This document shows positions 36,567 to 46,337 of a stretch of DNA of 64,000 nt, piece after piece (the first letter of the stretch is position 1; each line of letters begins with the position of its first letter). The DNA lies in the NCBI RefSeq assembly GCF_017355835.1, contig NZ_JAFEWF010000016.1:42531-106530 (forward strand), written 5' to 3'. A program made the translations under genes and the position numbers. The DNA is from Desertivirga brevis. GTDB taxonomy: Bacteria > Bacteroidota > Bacteroidia > Sphingobacteriales > Sphingobacteriaceae. The notes beneath the pieces were generated by a model, which was given only the letters and a program-made list of their open reading frames with translations, was not told the DNA's origin and made no database searches.

Positions 36567-38687
36567 GTGAGAAAATATATACAACTCTTAGTTTTTTCTT
36601 TCATATTGCTCTTTGGTCAACCTGTGTTAGCTCAGTCATCCAAACTGAAAGCCCAGCTTAGGATGGCAGAGAAACAGTACAAGGATTTGCGATACGTTGC
36701 TGCGGTTAAACATCTTGAACTTGTGCTTGACCAAGACTCCACGAACCTGAAAGCTATTGAAATGATGGCTTATAGTAACCGGCACCTGCGGAAGTATAAG
36801 GAGTCGCTTAGGTGGTTTCAAAAGCTGAGTAAGCAGGACGATCTCAAAGCAGTTTGGGCACTTCATTACGCCGAAGCTCTTGCGAATAATCAGAGGTATG
36901 AGCTGGCAGAGAATTGGTACAGGAAATACCTGAAGATGGTTCCGGCAGACAAAAGGGCAAAGGCATTTGTGAAGTCGGGCATCTTTTCTAATCAGGATAA
37001 CGCCGAATGGAAAGTGGAGAAGACGAGGTTAAGCTCTTCGGCCGACGAGTACGCACCGATGTTCTATAAGGATGGATTGTTATTCTGTAGCAACCGTCTG
37101 GAGTCCAAGCTGGTAAATCCGGTCTTCGGATGGAATCAAAAGCCTTATTCGGATCTATATTTTACAGATGATCTGAACGCGCTGCGAAAAGAAGGTGCAA
37201 AAGACGCAGGGTCTCGTGCTAAGTCATCCTCAAGACTTATAGTTAATGATGATGATACAGCTCCTACAAGTAACGACAGTCGCACTCTTGTAGATTTCGA
37301 TCATGAATGGTTACAGAACCTGGCGGAGGATGCGGATCCAGGAATCAAGATCCAGCCGGTAAAAGGGAAGATTAATTCAATCTTTAACGAGGGACCGGGA
37401 GCTATCCTTCCTGAGGGAGCTTTTATCTTTACCCGTAATAATTTCAAGGGACTCGTTCCGGGTAAAAGTAAGAACGGGGTTGTTAAGCTTAAGATGTACA
37501 TTGCTAAAGCTCCAAACTGGAATAAGATCGATGAGTTTAGCTATAATAACGATAACTATTCCGTTGGACACCCAGCGGTAAGTAAAGACGGGAAAGTGCT
37601 GGTATTTGCGTCGGATATGCCAGGTGGACAAGGCGGAGTAGATCTGTATTATTCAGTAAGGACTGGTGCCGGGAAAAGATGGACAAAGCCTGTGAATATG
37701 GGAACCCGGATCAATACCGAAGGAGACGAAATGTTCCCGCATTTCCTGAATGATAATACTTTATTGTTTTCCTCAACCGGTTATGCGGGCTTTGGTGGAT
37801 TGGATATTTTCGAAATTGCTTTGAAGGATTATTTACCGGTGGCTGCACCGAAGAATCTCGGCGCTCCCATAAATTCCTTTGGTGATGATTTCGGTATTAT
37901 TAGAAATGCCGATGGTAAATCGGGATACTTCAGCTCTAACAGGGATGGTTCGGATGATATTTACTATTATACCCGTCAGAAGTTCCATGTCTACCTGAAG
38001 GGAACAATTGCAGATGGAAATACAAAAGTTCCACCGATTGGAGCCCAGGTTTACCTTCGTCACGCTAACGGTATAGATACACTAAGAGTTAATAGGAGAG
38101 GCGAATTCGCAAAAGAACTGAATAAGGAAACCGACTATGAAATCATCGGATCTAGTCCGGGCTTCATTACTAAACGATCCTTTTTAACCACTACCAATAT
38201 CTTTGAAGATTCAACGATCGTGGTTAATCTCAAGCTGGATAAGTCCGAAAAAGCACAGTTATGGGTCTCCAAGAATTGTGATTCCCTGAAACGTGTTTTC
38301 TCAGTTAAGAACATCTATTACGATCTGGATAGATCTGTGGTAAGAGAAGACGCGAAACCTACCTTAAATGCGCTGGCGGAGTTGATGATGAACCATAAGG
38401 AGATTTCAGTTATCACTTCGAGCCACTGCGACACAAGGGCATCTGCTGAGTATAACAAAGCATTATCTTTAAGAAGGGGAGAAGCTGCTAAAACTTATCT
38501 TATCAGCAGGGGAATACCAGCCAGCCGGATCAAAGTAGAGTATTACGGAAAGTCGCGCTTAGTGAACCGCTGTACCGACGAAGTGCCATGTTCTGAGGAA
38601 GATCAGCAACTCAACAGAAGGACCGAGTTTGATGTGATCCTGCACGGGGTGAACCTCACGCAGATGGATTGCCCGGGAAATAAGTAG
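36567..38687 (+). CDS. OmpA-family protein with TPR and PD40 repeats (T9SS-associated)
   Basis: This 706-residue outer-membrane-linked protein follows PorP/SprF. It has a signal ending VLAQ, TPR-like helices (about 25-140) and WD40/PD40-like beta-propeller segments (about 150-470, 'GHPAVSKDGKVLVFASDMPGGQGGVDLYYS'). A carboxypeptidase-regulatory-like insert (about 480-560) precedes a C-terminal OmpA peptidoglycan-binding domain ('IYYDLDRSVVREDAKPTLNALA', 'SSHCDTRASAEYN', 'LSLRRGEAAKTYL'). The start codon is GTG at 36567. It probably anchors the PorP-cargo complex to the wall. Confidence 0.93.
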   Translation: MRKYIQLLVFSFILLFGQPVLAQSSKLKAQLRMAEKQYKDLRYVAAVKHLELVLDQDSTNLKAIEMMAYSNRHLRKYKESLRWFQKLSKQDDLKAVWALHYAEALANNQRYELAENWYRKYLKMVPADKRAKAFVKSGIFSNQDNAEWKVEKTRLSSSADEYAPMFYKDGLLFCSNRLESKLVNPVFGWNQKPYSDLYFTDDLNALRKEGAKDAGSRAKSSSRLIVNDDDTAPTSNDSRTLVDFDHEWLQNLAEDADPGIKIQPVKGKINSIFNEGPGAILPEGAFIFTRNNFKGLVPGKSKNGVVKLKMYIAKAPNWNKIDEFSYNNDNYSVGHPAVSKDGKVLVFASDMPGGQGGVDLYYSVRTGAGKRWTKPVNMGTRINTEGDEMFPHFLNDNTLLFSSTGYAGFGGLDIFEIALKDYLPVAAPKNLGAPINSFGDDFGIIRNADGKSGYFSSNRDGSDDIYYYTRQKFHVYLKGTIADGNTKVPPIGAQVYLRHANGIDTLRVNRRGEFAKELNKETDYEIIGSSPGFITKRSFLTTTNIFEDSTIVVNLKLDKSEKAQLWVSKNCDSLKRVFSVKNIYYDLDRSVVREDAKPTLNALAELMMNHKEISVITSSHCDTRASAEYNKALSLRRGEAAKTYLISRGIPASRIKVEYYGKSRLVNRCTDEVPCSEEDQQLNRRTEFDVILHGVNLTQMDCPGNK

Positions 38688-38738
38688 ATTCTTCAACGCA
38701 GGCTGTGTTTTCGACACTGTCCACCGTTGCAACAATAA

Positions 38739-38770
38739 AAAACGGACAGCTCTCAACGAACTGTCCGTTT
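38739..38770. terminator. Bidirectional terminator between OmpA and hscA
   Basis: AAACGGACAG and CTGTCCGTTT form a perfect 10-base stem with an 11-base loop, flanked by A- and T-runs. It separates the convergent OmpA-family gene and hscA. Confidence 0.9.
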
Positions 38771-38794
38771 CTATTTTCCAGAGATCAAGTAAGT

Positions 38795-40648
38795 TTAAAT
38801 CGTTTTTCCTTTCATAGCCTGACTGATCGCCTGGTCCATTACTCTTTCCGCAAAAGGACGCGTAAACTCGTTCAATTCATCTATCTTCTTATGGATAAGA
38901 TCTTTGTCGCCCGAGGTAAGCGCAGTTTTAAGCGCTTCTACATAGCTATTGGTATCGGCGATCTCCTGAATGCTTAAAAATTGCCCATTCTTCTCAACAA
39001 ATCGTTGTGCAGTGTAAACCATTTGTTCTCCCTCCGTCCGTGCTTCAATGATCATCCGTTGAGAAACGTCGTCTTTCGCATGCGTAATAGAATCAAAAAG
39101 CATTTTCTCTACTTCCTGATCTGTTAAACCGTAAGTAGGTTTCACTTCAACCTCTTGTTTTACGCCCGAGCGAAGTTCTAATGCCTGTACTGTTAAGATA
39201 CCATCAGCATTGAGAAGGAAATTAATATCAACCTTCGGTAGTCCCGCTGGCATAGCAGGAATTCCTTTAAGGTCAAACTCTGCCAGTTTCCTGTTTTCTT
39301 TCACCAGGTCACGTTCTCCCTGAAAAACCGAGATCTTCATATTTACCTGGCCATCAACAGAAGTAGTGTATTGGCGTCCGGCTTTTGTAGGTACTTTTGA
39401 ATTTCTTGGAATGATCACATCCATAAGTCCCCCCATCGTCTCAATGCCAAGAGACAGCGGAGTAACATCAAGCAAGAGAATGTCTTTACGGTTCCCAGCA
39501 AGGATGTCCGCCTGGATTCCTGCACCAAGAGCTACAACTTCATCAGGATTAATAGCATCGTTCACACGGCGACAGAAGAACTTAGCAACTTCCTGTTTCA
39601 CCAAAGAGGTACGGGTAGATCCGCCTACCATAACCACTTCATCAATTTCAGAAACCTTCACTCCTGCATCTTTCAAAGCATTAGAACAAGCAACTATAGT
39701 TTCCTGAACCTTCGGTTGGATAAGCTTCTCAAATGTGCTTTTTGTGATAGCGCAAGGAATATCGCCGATGGCACCGTTATAGATATTCTGGTAACTTAAT
39801 GCCTTTTTTGCCTCCTCTGCTTTTAATCTGAGAGCTTGTGATAACTCCTTATTCTCGGTGATCTCGTTCCTGTCGAGTTTATTTTCCTGTATCCAGTAGT
39901 CGATTATCGCGCGGTCGAAGTCATCCCCGCCAAGAAAGGTATTTCCATTGGTCGATAATACTTCAAAGATGCCATTTTGTATCTTAAGAATAGAAACATC
40001 GAAAGTTCCACCTCCAAGATCGTAAACAGCGATTGTCTTTTCTTCTTCTGGCTGTAATCCAATCCCATAAGCAAGACTGGCAGCAGTTGGCTCGTTTACT
40101 ATACGAAGCACGTCAAGTCCTGCAAGTTTACCAGCATCGCGGGTAGCCTGTCGCTGACTGTCATTAAAATAAGCCGGAACAGTGATAACGGCCCTTCTAA
40201 CAGGAGTTTTTAATGCGTGTTCCGCTCTCTCTTTTAACTCCTTCAAGATCAGCGATGAAAGTTCGATAGGAGTAAAAAACCTTTCTCCCACTTTGATTTT
40301 AACCAGACTCTCTGTGTTATCGTCGATAACCTTGTACGAGAAGAAATCTTTGTAATTAGCGATGTCCTGATAAGAACGGCCCAAGAGTCTTTTTACAGAA
40401 AATATAGTATTCTGGGGATCGGTGATTAAATAATCCTTAGCCTCGTTACCAACAATAACACTTCCATCATTATGGAAATGAACGACAGATGGAACAAGCA
40501 CTCCCTTACCAACATCATTTATAACCTGAGGTTTTCCCTCCGGATTAATAAAGGCCACAAGACTGTTAGTAGTGCCCAGGTCTATTCCTACAATAATATC
40601 TTCTTTCTGTAAAGAGCCTGTAGCAATATTAATTGAAACTTTCGCCAT
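38795..40648 (-). CDS. hscA: Hsp70-family chaperone HscA
   Basis: This cytosolic Hsp70 for iron-sulfur cluster assembly has 617 residues. The ATPase domain shows '[17 protein letters not shown]', '[15 protein letters not shown]' and '[14 protein letters not shown]'. The substrate-binding domain is shorter than in DnaK and the C-terminus lacks DnaK's acidic EEVD-like tail. The N-terminal extension before the GIDLGTT motif (about 20 residues, '[17 protein letters not shown]') is also HscA-like. No hscB or isc genes are adjacent. A promoter (TTTC-N19-TACCTTTG, 40686-40656) ends eight bases before the ATG, predicting a very short leader. Confidence 0.88.
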   Translation of the reverse strand: MAKVSINIATGSLQKEDIIVGIDLGTTNSLVAFINPEGKPQVINDVGKGVLVPSVVHFHNDGSVIVGNEAKDYLITDPQNTIFSVKRLLGRSYQDIANYKDFFSYKVIDDNTESLVKIKVGERFFTPIELSSLILKELKERAEHALKTPVRRAVITVPAYFNDSQRQATRDAGKLAGLDVLRIVNEPTAASLAYGIGLQPEEEKTIAVYDLGGGTFDVSILKIQNGIFEVLSTNGNTFLGGDDFDRAIIDYWIQENKLDRNEITENKELSQALRLKAEEAKKALSYQNIYNGAIGDIPCAITKSTFEKLIQPKVQETIVACSNALKDAGVKVSEIDEVVMVGGSTRTSLVKQEVAKFFCRRVNDAINPDEVVALGAGIQADILAGNRKDILLLDVTPLSLGIETMGGLMDVIIPRNSKVPTKAGRQYTTSVDGQVNMKISVFQGERDLVKENRKLAEFDLKGIPAMPAGLPKVDINFLLNADGILTVQALELRSGVKQEVEVKPTYGLTDQEVEKMLFDSITHAKDDVSQRMIIEARTEGEQMVYTAQRFVEKNGQFLSIQEIADTNSYVEALKTALTSGDKDLIHKKIDELNEFTRPFAERVMDQAISQAMKGKTI

Positions 40649-40655
40649 ACTCTGG

Positions 40656-40686
40656 CAAAGGTACTTAGTTTGGAACTAATCTGAAA
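40656..40686 (-). promoter_or_regulatory. Promoter of hscA
   Basis: On the minus strand TACCTTTG (40663-40656) matches the -7 consensus. TTTC 19 bases upstream is one base off TTTG. The hscA ATG begins eight bases after the -7 box, so the mRNA would have almost no 5' leader. Confidence 0.6.
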
Positions 40687-40710
40687 TTACATTAAGGATA
40701 TAACTCCGGT

Positions 40711-40995
40711 ATGACAATTGATGTAATTACTAAAATTCTAGCTATGGAAAAGAAAATGAGAAATGAGCAGGGCAGCGTGAATGCCGAGAATATACAAGGA
40801 ACGTATGACCATGAACATGAGTTGAGCAAGAAAATAGAATCCCATACTACGCTTTCCCGGGAAGAACAGGAGAAGCTGGATCAGGCTCGTCGCGTTAAAA
40901 TGGCCCAAGACGAAAAGGATACGATACCAGGAGTTCATGCAGAAAATACAGAAGGTACGCCAATAGAAGACGATAACAGGAAAAAGGAAGATTAG
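40711..40995 (+). CDS. Small hydrophilic acidic protein, unknown function
   Basis: The 94-residue protein has no signal or membrane segment and is rich in Glu, Lys, Asp and Asn. It is probably helical or disordered. An internal echo, 'NAENIQGTYD' near residue 25 and 'HAENTEGTPI' near residue 76, suggests an old duplication. ATG 40744 (MEKKMRNEQ) is an alternative start. It is divergent from hscA. I do not recognise a family. Confidence 0.6.
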   Translation: MTIDVITKILAMEKKMRNEQGSVNAENIQGTYDHEHELSKKIESHTTLSREEQEKLDQARRVKMAQDEKDTIPGVHAENTEGTPIEDDNRKKED

Positions 40996-41144
40996 AGGAG
41001 CAAAGTTCTCCCAGAAGCCTAACAGGGCCCTTTTTTAACAAATTCTCAAAGAAGAGCTATTAAATTAAGCCTGTGTTAATAGATTGATAATAAAAGCATT
41101 CGCAAATATCTAATTTATAAAAAAGCACTTTTTTTGTTATAATA

Positions 41145-41176
41145 TTTGCAAAATAACACAGATGCCTTTATCTTTG
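41145..41176 (+). promoter_or_regulatory. Bacteroidota promoter for the unusual tRNA
   Basis: TTTG (41145-41148), a 20-base spacer and TATCTTTG (41169-41176) match the consensus exactly. A leader stem AACACTT (41181-41187) / AAGTGTT (41196-41202) lies between promoter and tRNA. Confidence 0.75.
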
Positions 41177-41208
41177 TATCAACACTTCAGAAGAAAAGTG
41201 TTATACAC

Positions 41209-41318
41209 TGTAGGGTGGTGAAACTGGCAGACACACCTCCTTGTCTCGGTGGCGGAGATCATGGGAAATCCAGCAATGGGCTAACCACTCCTTGAAGGTT
41301 CGACTCCTTCCCCTACAG
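41209..41318 (+). tRNA. Unusual 110-nt class II-like tRNA, anticodon position GUC
   Basis: A complete cloverleaf is visible. The acceptor stem TGTAGGG/CCCTACA is perfect. The Leu-like D arm is GTG-AAACTGGCAGA-CAC. The anticodon arm is CCTCC-TTGTCTC-GGTGG with one T-T mismatch, and the T arm GAAGG-TTCGACT-CCTTC is perfect. The discriminator is G and no CCA is encoded. The anticodon position reads GTC (Asp), yet the body is class II. The variable region is 41 nt (41253-41293), far longer than a normal Leu or Ser arm, and can close with GGAG/CTCC. Promoter and terminator are both present, so it is probably transcribed. Whether it is charged, and with what, cannot be told. Confidence 0.72.
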
Positions 41319-41951
41319 CTCCTTTCATATAATTTAGGTTTATAATTGGTTAGTTTGAGCTGTCTCCCATAGACGGCTTATTTTTTGCAATAAAGTGCCG
41401 TTAGAGCGGTTTTTCCAGCCCTTTTGACCTCACAATAATCCCATTCTTTTTAAAAGGCTACAATCTCTTAAACCCATAGTTAGATGTAAATTATTCCTCG
41501 GAAATTAAATGCCTATTTTACGGCATGGATACTCAAATTGGATTAATGAACCCTAAAAGCGGTACACGTGTATTTACTATTATAAAACTACAGAATGCTG
41601 GGTGTCAAGTAGAAGGGTTGTAATACAAGGTATGAGTGAAAAAATTCTAAGAGGGGATTTTCCTCTACCAAGCCGCCCTACACGAGAAAGACACAGTTCA
41701 ATTTACACTCCCGTAGGATTTACCAATAGAAAGCTATCCTCATCACCCAACCCTTCCTCCTTGCTGTCAGTTGATAAGCAAATCACTTTGAGTTTACAGC
41801 TGAGTTTAATCACTTCATCACTTACATCTTCCGTTTCCCTTTGCGCATATTTAGCCGTGCGATTGCTGATGCTCCATATCTGAAGATTTTCTTAAATACT
41901 AATATCCTTGATCCCTTGCTTTCTATAACTGCCTTTCCTTACTTTGCAAGG
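41319..41951 (+). other. Gap between the unusual tRNA and the SNF2 gene
   Basis: Beyond the tRNA terminator I see no supported gene in these roughly 630 bases. Short open frames (for example 41602-41883) have no family resemblance, and their composition is Ser/Thr/Leu-rich as in random translation. No integrase, repeat of the tRNA 3' end or other attachment-site sign was found. The promoter of the SNF2 gene must lie near the right end. Confidence 0.5.
41359..41386 (+). terminator. Terminator of the unusual tRNA
   Basis: GCTGTCT (41359-41365), loop CCCAT and AGACGGC (41371-41377) form a 7-base stem with one T-G pair. TTATTTTTT follows. It lies 41 bases after the tRNA discriminator. Confidence 0.75.
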
Positions 41952-44900
41952 ATGGATTTCGCACAATTAGCAAGTAAGTACCTCCAGTCTCTTTCCAAGA
42001 ATCATTTGAAAAAGGGGCAGCGCATCTACAGCAGCTATTTGGAAGAAATAATGTACATGGACCGACAGCCGGATAGCTGGCAGGTGGATGTACCAAGCGA
42101 ATCTTCAGATTATTATTACGAGGTATTAATAGGTTTACCTAAAGGTGGTGGAAGTCAACTACATAAAGAATGCGAATGCCCTGCTTTTGCAGAATATGGA
42201 GATTGTAAGCATGTTACTGCTGCAATTCTTTACCTTCAAGACGTGGTTGACAAGTTTGAAGAGGAGGAGGACGGGTTCGATTACTTTGAGGATCCTGAAA
42301 AGAAGGAAAGTACTGCAAAAGCACCTTCTGCTAACCCCACAGCTCAAAAGGGCTTTTACTCCTTTCGTATGGAGACTATTAGCCGATGGACCTTGAGCGG
42401 ACTTGCAGGAAATCCCGATCCCAGAGCGTTTTATCTGCTCGCAAGCAGGGTCGAAATCCTTGATAAATCCTCTGCTCACAATACCTTCAGGTTTAGGGAA
42501 AGTGCACGCGATATTTATAACATTGACATTATTTATGACGGTGTTGGTGGATTTAGCACAAGGTGTACCTGCAGCATTACTTCCACCCCTATCTGCACTC
42601 ATATCTTTGGTGCTTTTATTCACCTGGATGAGATGTATGGTTCTAATTACTTCCAGCAGTACCGGGACCATACCAAAGAGAAAATCGCCTGGCTGGCCAA
42701 ATATGGCTTAAGTCCCCAAGACCCTGAAGCCGACGATTTTGAATGGGAAACTGACTACCGGGGGAATTTAATTGTGAAAAAAAAGCCCGATTCTATCCGT
42801 CCGAAGGGTGATTCTGACTTTATTAGGGAACTACAAAATAAACTATTGAAAAATACTCCAGCATTGCGTCCGCGGTTGAATCCTGATTCTTTCATTGATT
42901 ATGAGATCGGCTTTGTTCTCAACTTCGCCAATCCGAGGTTCCTCCGTTTTGAACTTGACGGAGCTCTGGTCCGTGAGAAGAAAGGCAAGAAAGACGTAAA
43001 GCGTCTTAATATTCATAAACAGGAAAACTGGGGAGCGCTCCAATCGTTGGATACTTTCTTCTACTCCAGAATTATTAAGTTTAGCCAACCGGAACTTTCC
43101 TTATGGTTGTCTGGCCAGGCAAGCAAGTCGTTTGGAAGCTTAACGCTTAATTCTATTGATTACAGCGACGAAAGAGACCAGCAGAAATTAAAAAAGCATT
43201 ATTTTGCACTTTTGAAAAGCCTGTGGCAGGACCTAAGTAAATGGGGAAATGTGTTTTATTTGAAGGAAGGTAAGTTTAATAACACCAATCTTCTGCCCGC
43301 CGAAATAAGAACAACGCCTGCTAAACTTCAATTTACAGTTAGTCAGGATAAAAAATTCTTATCTATCGATGTCTTTCTTTGTGTGGAGGGAGAAAGTGAA
43401 TCGAGAATTACATTCCTTTCTCAATTAGTTTTTGCAATTGAGAATAGGCTTTATTTAGCGGAAAGTTATGAGCTGATCGAAACACTTTCCTCATTTAAAA
43501 ACGGAGTGCTGAAATTTCCCATTTCGGATAGGGCAGAAGTGCTGAAAAAAGTGGTGATGCCGCTTAAACAGAAACATTCAGTTATCCTGGATGAATCCCT
43601 TGAGCTGGAAGAGGTACGGGTTAGTCCAGAACCGCGAGTGACACTGAGCGAACTTAATGAAGAGTATCTTTTACTTAAGCCACAGTTTAAATACGAAAAC
43701 ACGCTGCTTGATTATGATGATTTAAGTGATTTTGTTACCGAAGGCGATGATGTCAATCTCCGGCTCATTCACCGGGATAAGGAGCAGGAAAAGAGCCTAT
43801 ACGAACTACTTCGAGACCTTCACCCGAAATTCGCAGGTCAGCGAAACAACCTATACTATTATCTGCCTTTCAACGAGGTGATGAAAGATGGATGGTATCT
43901 GAAGATGTCAGCCCGCCTTAAAGAAGTTGGTATTCCTGTTTATGGAACACAAGACCTGAAGCACTTTAAATATAATACAAATTCTCCGAAGGTCAGGATA
44001 GGCGCTTCGAGCGGAATTGACTGGTTTGACCTTCAAATCTCGGTGGAATGGGGAGACTTGTCAGTGCCCTTACGGGAGTTGCGCCAGGCTATTCTTAATA
44101 AACAAACTTCTATTCTGCTAGATGATGGGTCGTTGGGGATGATCCCGGAGGAATGGTTAAAACAATATACCTTGCTCCTAAGAATGGGAACTGAGGAAAA
44201 TGGATCGCTTAAAGTAAGTAAGATGCACTTTTCTCTGCTTGACGAACTGGCGGAGCAACTAGACAATAATGATGTTCTTGCTGAAATTGAGGAGAAGAAA
44301 AAGCGCTTAGTTCAGGTTGGAAAGGTCAAGACCACCAAACCTTCTAAGGAAATTAAAGCAACGCTGCGGCCCTATCAACTGGCAGGTTTCCAGTGGATGC
44401 AAACCCTGAACTCAATAGGGTGGGGCGGATGCCTGGCGGACGATATGGGTTTGGGGAAAACCTTACAAACCATAACCTTCCTGCAATATCTTAAGGAGAA
44501 AAATAAAGGCAGTACGCAATTGGTGATCTGCCCTACTTCGCTCATCTTTAACTGGGAAAATGAGATTAAGAAATTTTGCCCAAGCTTGAAATACCATACC
44601 TATTATGGCACTCAGCGCTCATTTGATAATGAGCATTTCGAGAATTTCGACGTGATTCTCACGAGTTATGGTGTTCTGCGCCTTGACCTGAAACATCTTA
44701 CCCGCTTTAAATGGGATTATGTGATCCTGGATGAAAGTCAGGCCATTAAAAACCCCAAGGCTCAAATTACCAAAGCTGTCCAATTATTGCCCTGCAACAA
44801 TCGCTTGATCCTAAGTGGAACACCTGTCCAAAATAATACAGGCGACTTATATGCTCAGTTTAACTTTGTCAATCCTGGTCTGCTGGGAAATTGGGAGTTC

Positions 44901-45752
44901 TTTAAGCGTGAATTTGCTAATGATATTGATAAAAGCGGGGACAAAGAAAAAATGCTCCAGTTACGTAAGCTTATTTATCCATTCTTGTTAAGGCGAACTA
45001 AGGAACAAGTAGCAAAAGACCTTCCCGATAAAACCGAGATGACTATCTGGTGCAATATGAGTACTGGGCAGCGAAAGGTTTATGACGAATATAAGAACTA
45101 TTACCGCCACAAGCTGCTTGAGAAGATCGACGAGGAGGGGTTGGGAAAGGCAGGCATTTATGTTCTGGAAGGACTGTTGAAACTTCGGCAGATCTGTGAT
45201 CATCCTGCGTTGGTTAAAGATAAAGAGATAAAATCGGTTGCATCGGTAAAGGGGGAAGAGCTTTTACGTGAAATCCAGGAGAATACGGGGGATCATAAAT
45301 TGCTTATCTTTTCGCAATTCACGGAAATGCTAAAATTAATTGAGCAGGATTTGAAGAATAATGACATTCGGTATTGCTACCTGGACGGAAGTACTCCAAC
45401 GCCGGCACGGCAAAAGCAGGTAGAAGAGTTCCAGACAAATCCGGCTGTAAAGATCTTTTTGATCTCTTTAAAAGCCGGTGGAGTTGGATTAAACCTTACT
45501 GCGGCAGATTATGTTTATCTGGTTGATCCCTGGTGGAACCCCGCAGCCGAGCAACAGGCCATAGATCGTACGCACCGTATTGGTCAGACCAAAAAGATCT
45601 TTGCCTACAAGATGATCTGTAAGGATACAATTGAAGAAAAGATCCTCAACCTGCAGGAAAAGAAGAAAAATTTAAGTGGCGACCTTGTAAGTGAGGATGC
45701 TGCCTTTGTGAAAAAATTAACAAGGGATGATATTGAGTTCTTGTTCACCTAA
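41952..45752 (+). CDS. SNF2-family DEAD-like helicase with two SWIM zinc fingers
   Basis: This 1266-residue ATP-dependent DNA translocase has two CxC-xn-CxH fingers near the N-terminus ('ECECPAFAEYGDCKH' and 'RCTCSITSTPICTH') and a long middle region. The SNF2_N motor has 'DDMGLGKT' (Walker A), 'VILDESQAIKN' (motif II as DESQ) and 'LSGTPVQNN'. The C-terminal lobe has 'LISLKAGGVGLNLT' and 'QQAIDRTHRIGQ'. The Met at 41952 (MDFAQLASK) starts right before conserved sequence. The frame stays open to 41841, but that extension looks non-coding. It is probably involved in transcription recycling or repair, as are RapA-like proteins; this is inference. Confidence 0.92.
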   Translation: MDFAQLASKYLQSLSKNHLKKGQRIYSSYLEEIMYMDRQPDSWQVDVPSESSDYYYEVLIGLPKGGGSQLHKECECPAFAEYGDCKHVTAAILYLQDVVDKFEEEEDGFDYFEDPEKKESTAKAPSANPTAQKGFYSFRMETISRWTLSGLAGNPDPRAFYLLASRVEILDKSSAHNTFRFRESARDIYNIDIIYDGVGGFSTRCTCSITSTPICTHIFGAFIHLDEMYGSNYFQQYRDHTKEKIAWLAKYGLSPQDPEADDFEWETDYRGNLIVKKKPDSIRPKGDSDFIRELQNKLLKNTPALRPRLNPDSFIDYEIGFVLNFANPRFLRFELDGALVREKKGKKDVKRLNIHKQENWGALQSLDTFFYSRIIKFSQPELSLWLSGQASKSFGSLTLNSIDYSDERDQQKLKKHYFALLKSLWQDLSKWGNVFYLKEGKFNNTNLLPAEIRTTPAKLQFTVSQDKKFLSIDVFLCVEGESESRITFLSQLVFAIENRLYLAESYELIETLSSFKNGVLKFPISDRAEVLKKVVMPLKQKHSVILDESLELEEVRVSPEPRVTLSELNEEYLLLKPQFKYENTLLDYDDLSDFVTEGDDVNLRLIHRDKEQEKSLYELLRDLHPKFAGQRNNLYYYLPFNEVMKDGWYLKMSARLKEVGIPVYGTQDLKHFKYNTNSPKVRIGASSGIDWFDLQISVEWGDLSVPLRELRQAILNKQTSILLDDGSLGMIPEEWLKQYTLLLRMGTEENGSLKVSKMHFSLLDELAEQLDNNDVLAEIEEKKKRLVQVGKVKTTKPSKEIKATLRPYQLAGFQWMQTLNSIGWGGCLADDMGLGKTLQTITFLQYLKEKNKGSTQLVICPTSLIFNWENEIKKFCPSLKYHTYYGTQRSFDNEHFENFDVILTSYGVLRLDLKHLTRFKWDYVILDESQAIKNPKAQITKAVQLLPCNNRLILSGTPVQNNTGDLYAQFNFVNPGLLGNWEFFKREFANDIDKSGDKEKMLQLRKLIYPFLLRRTKEQVAKDLPDKTEMTIWCNMSTGQRKVYDEYKNYYRHKLLEKIDEEGLGKAGIYVLEGLLKLRQICDHPALVKDKEIKSVASVKGEELLREIQENTGDHKLLIFSQFTEMLKLIEQDLKNNDIRYCYLDGSTPTPARQKQVEEFQTNPAVKIFLISLKAGGVGLNLTAADYVYLVDPWWNPAAEQQAIDRTHRIGQTKKIFAYKMICKDTIEEKILNLQEKKKNLSGDLVSEDAAFVKKLTRDDIEFLFT

Positions 45753-46337
45753 GTAAAAGTCGAAGGAGCGTTAATTTCGATCACGAAAAGATTACAGTTG
45801 TAGGCCCGAGGACTAATTCACCCTCTTCTTTCCGTATTACCCCGCGAGTTTTTTGTTTCCTGAAACATTAGACTAGTGAGAGCCTACATTTCTCATAATA
45901 AGCAAACCTGATGAGAATTGAGAAAGGTATTTTAGATTGCTTTATTATGGTAGAATGCCTCTTTATTTATACTCTAAAATAACCACCGTTAAAATGGACT
46001 TTTAAATTTTAACAGGATTTTTTCATTTATTGAAGTCGCTGCAGTTTTCTGGGAAGGAAGCCTGGTCCAGAAAGTCATAACTTCCTGAGCCCAAGAAGGA
46101 AATAGTGAAAAATAGGGTCAAAAAGCAGGACCAATAAGTCGTTTTTGTGATGAAAAATTAATGACATTTTTTAGAATTCATAGGAAACCCTTGAACAGTA
46201 AGCATCTCTAACATCCACTTCTTGATTTAAACCATCATTAGGTGATGGGGCTTATATAGAGAGATAGCGCTGAAATAAGGGGTTTAAGAACAATAGTATT
46301 TAACTCCCCAAAATCTTTTAGAAAAGCTCCTTCCCAT
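45753..46337. other. Gap with dispersed repeat copy 1
   Basis: These 585 bases hold no supported gene. The central part (about 45985-46145) is copy 1 of a modular non-coding repeat also found near 59970-60100 and 62146-62255. The remainder is A/T-rich without clear structure. Confidence 0.6.
45985..46145 (+). repeat. Dispersed intergenic repeat, copy 1 (modules A-B-C)
   Basis: Module A begins ACCGTTAAAATGGAC and runs about 65 bases through GTCGCTGCAGTTTTC. It is nearly identical to 60001-60065. Module B has GTCCAGAAAGTCATAACTTC, with GGAAG/CTTCC arms able to pair around it. A degraded module C (GGGTCAAAAAGCAGGACC) follows. No frame of useful length crosses it. Confidence 0.7.

Noticed and set aside
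38795..40648. DnaK instead of HscA
   Set aside because: The C-terminal lid is short, the acidic tail is missing and an N-terminal extension precedes the first ATPase motif, so HscA fits better.
41209..41318. tmRNA, SRP RNA or other known small RNA
   Set aside because: The complete cloverleaf with D, anticodon and T arms fits a tRNA. No tag-peptide frame or SRP domain is present.
41602..41883. 93-codon open frame before the SNF2 gene
   Set aside because: Ser/Thr/Leu-rich translation without a recognisable motif, no good start context, and overlaps the upstream frame extension of the SNF2 gene. Looks like chance.
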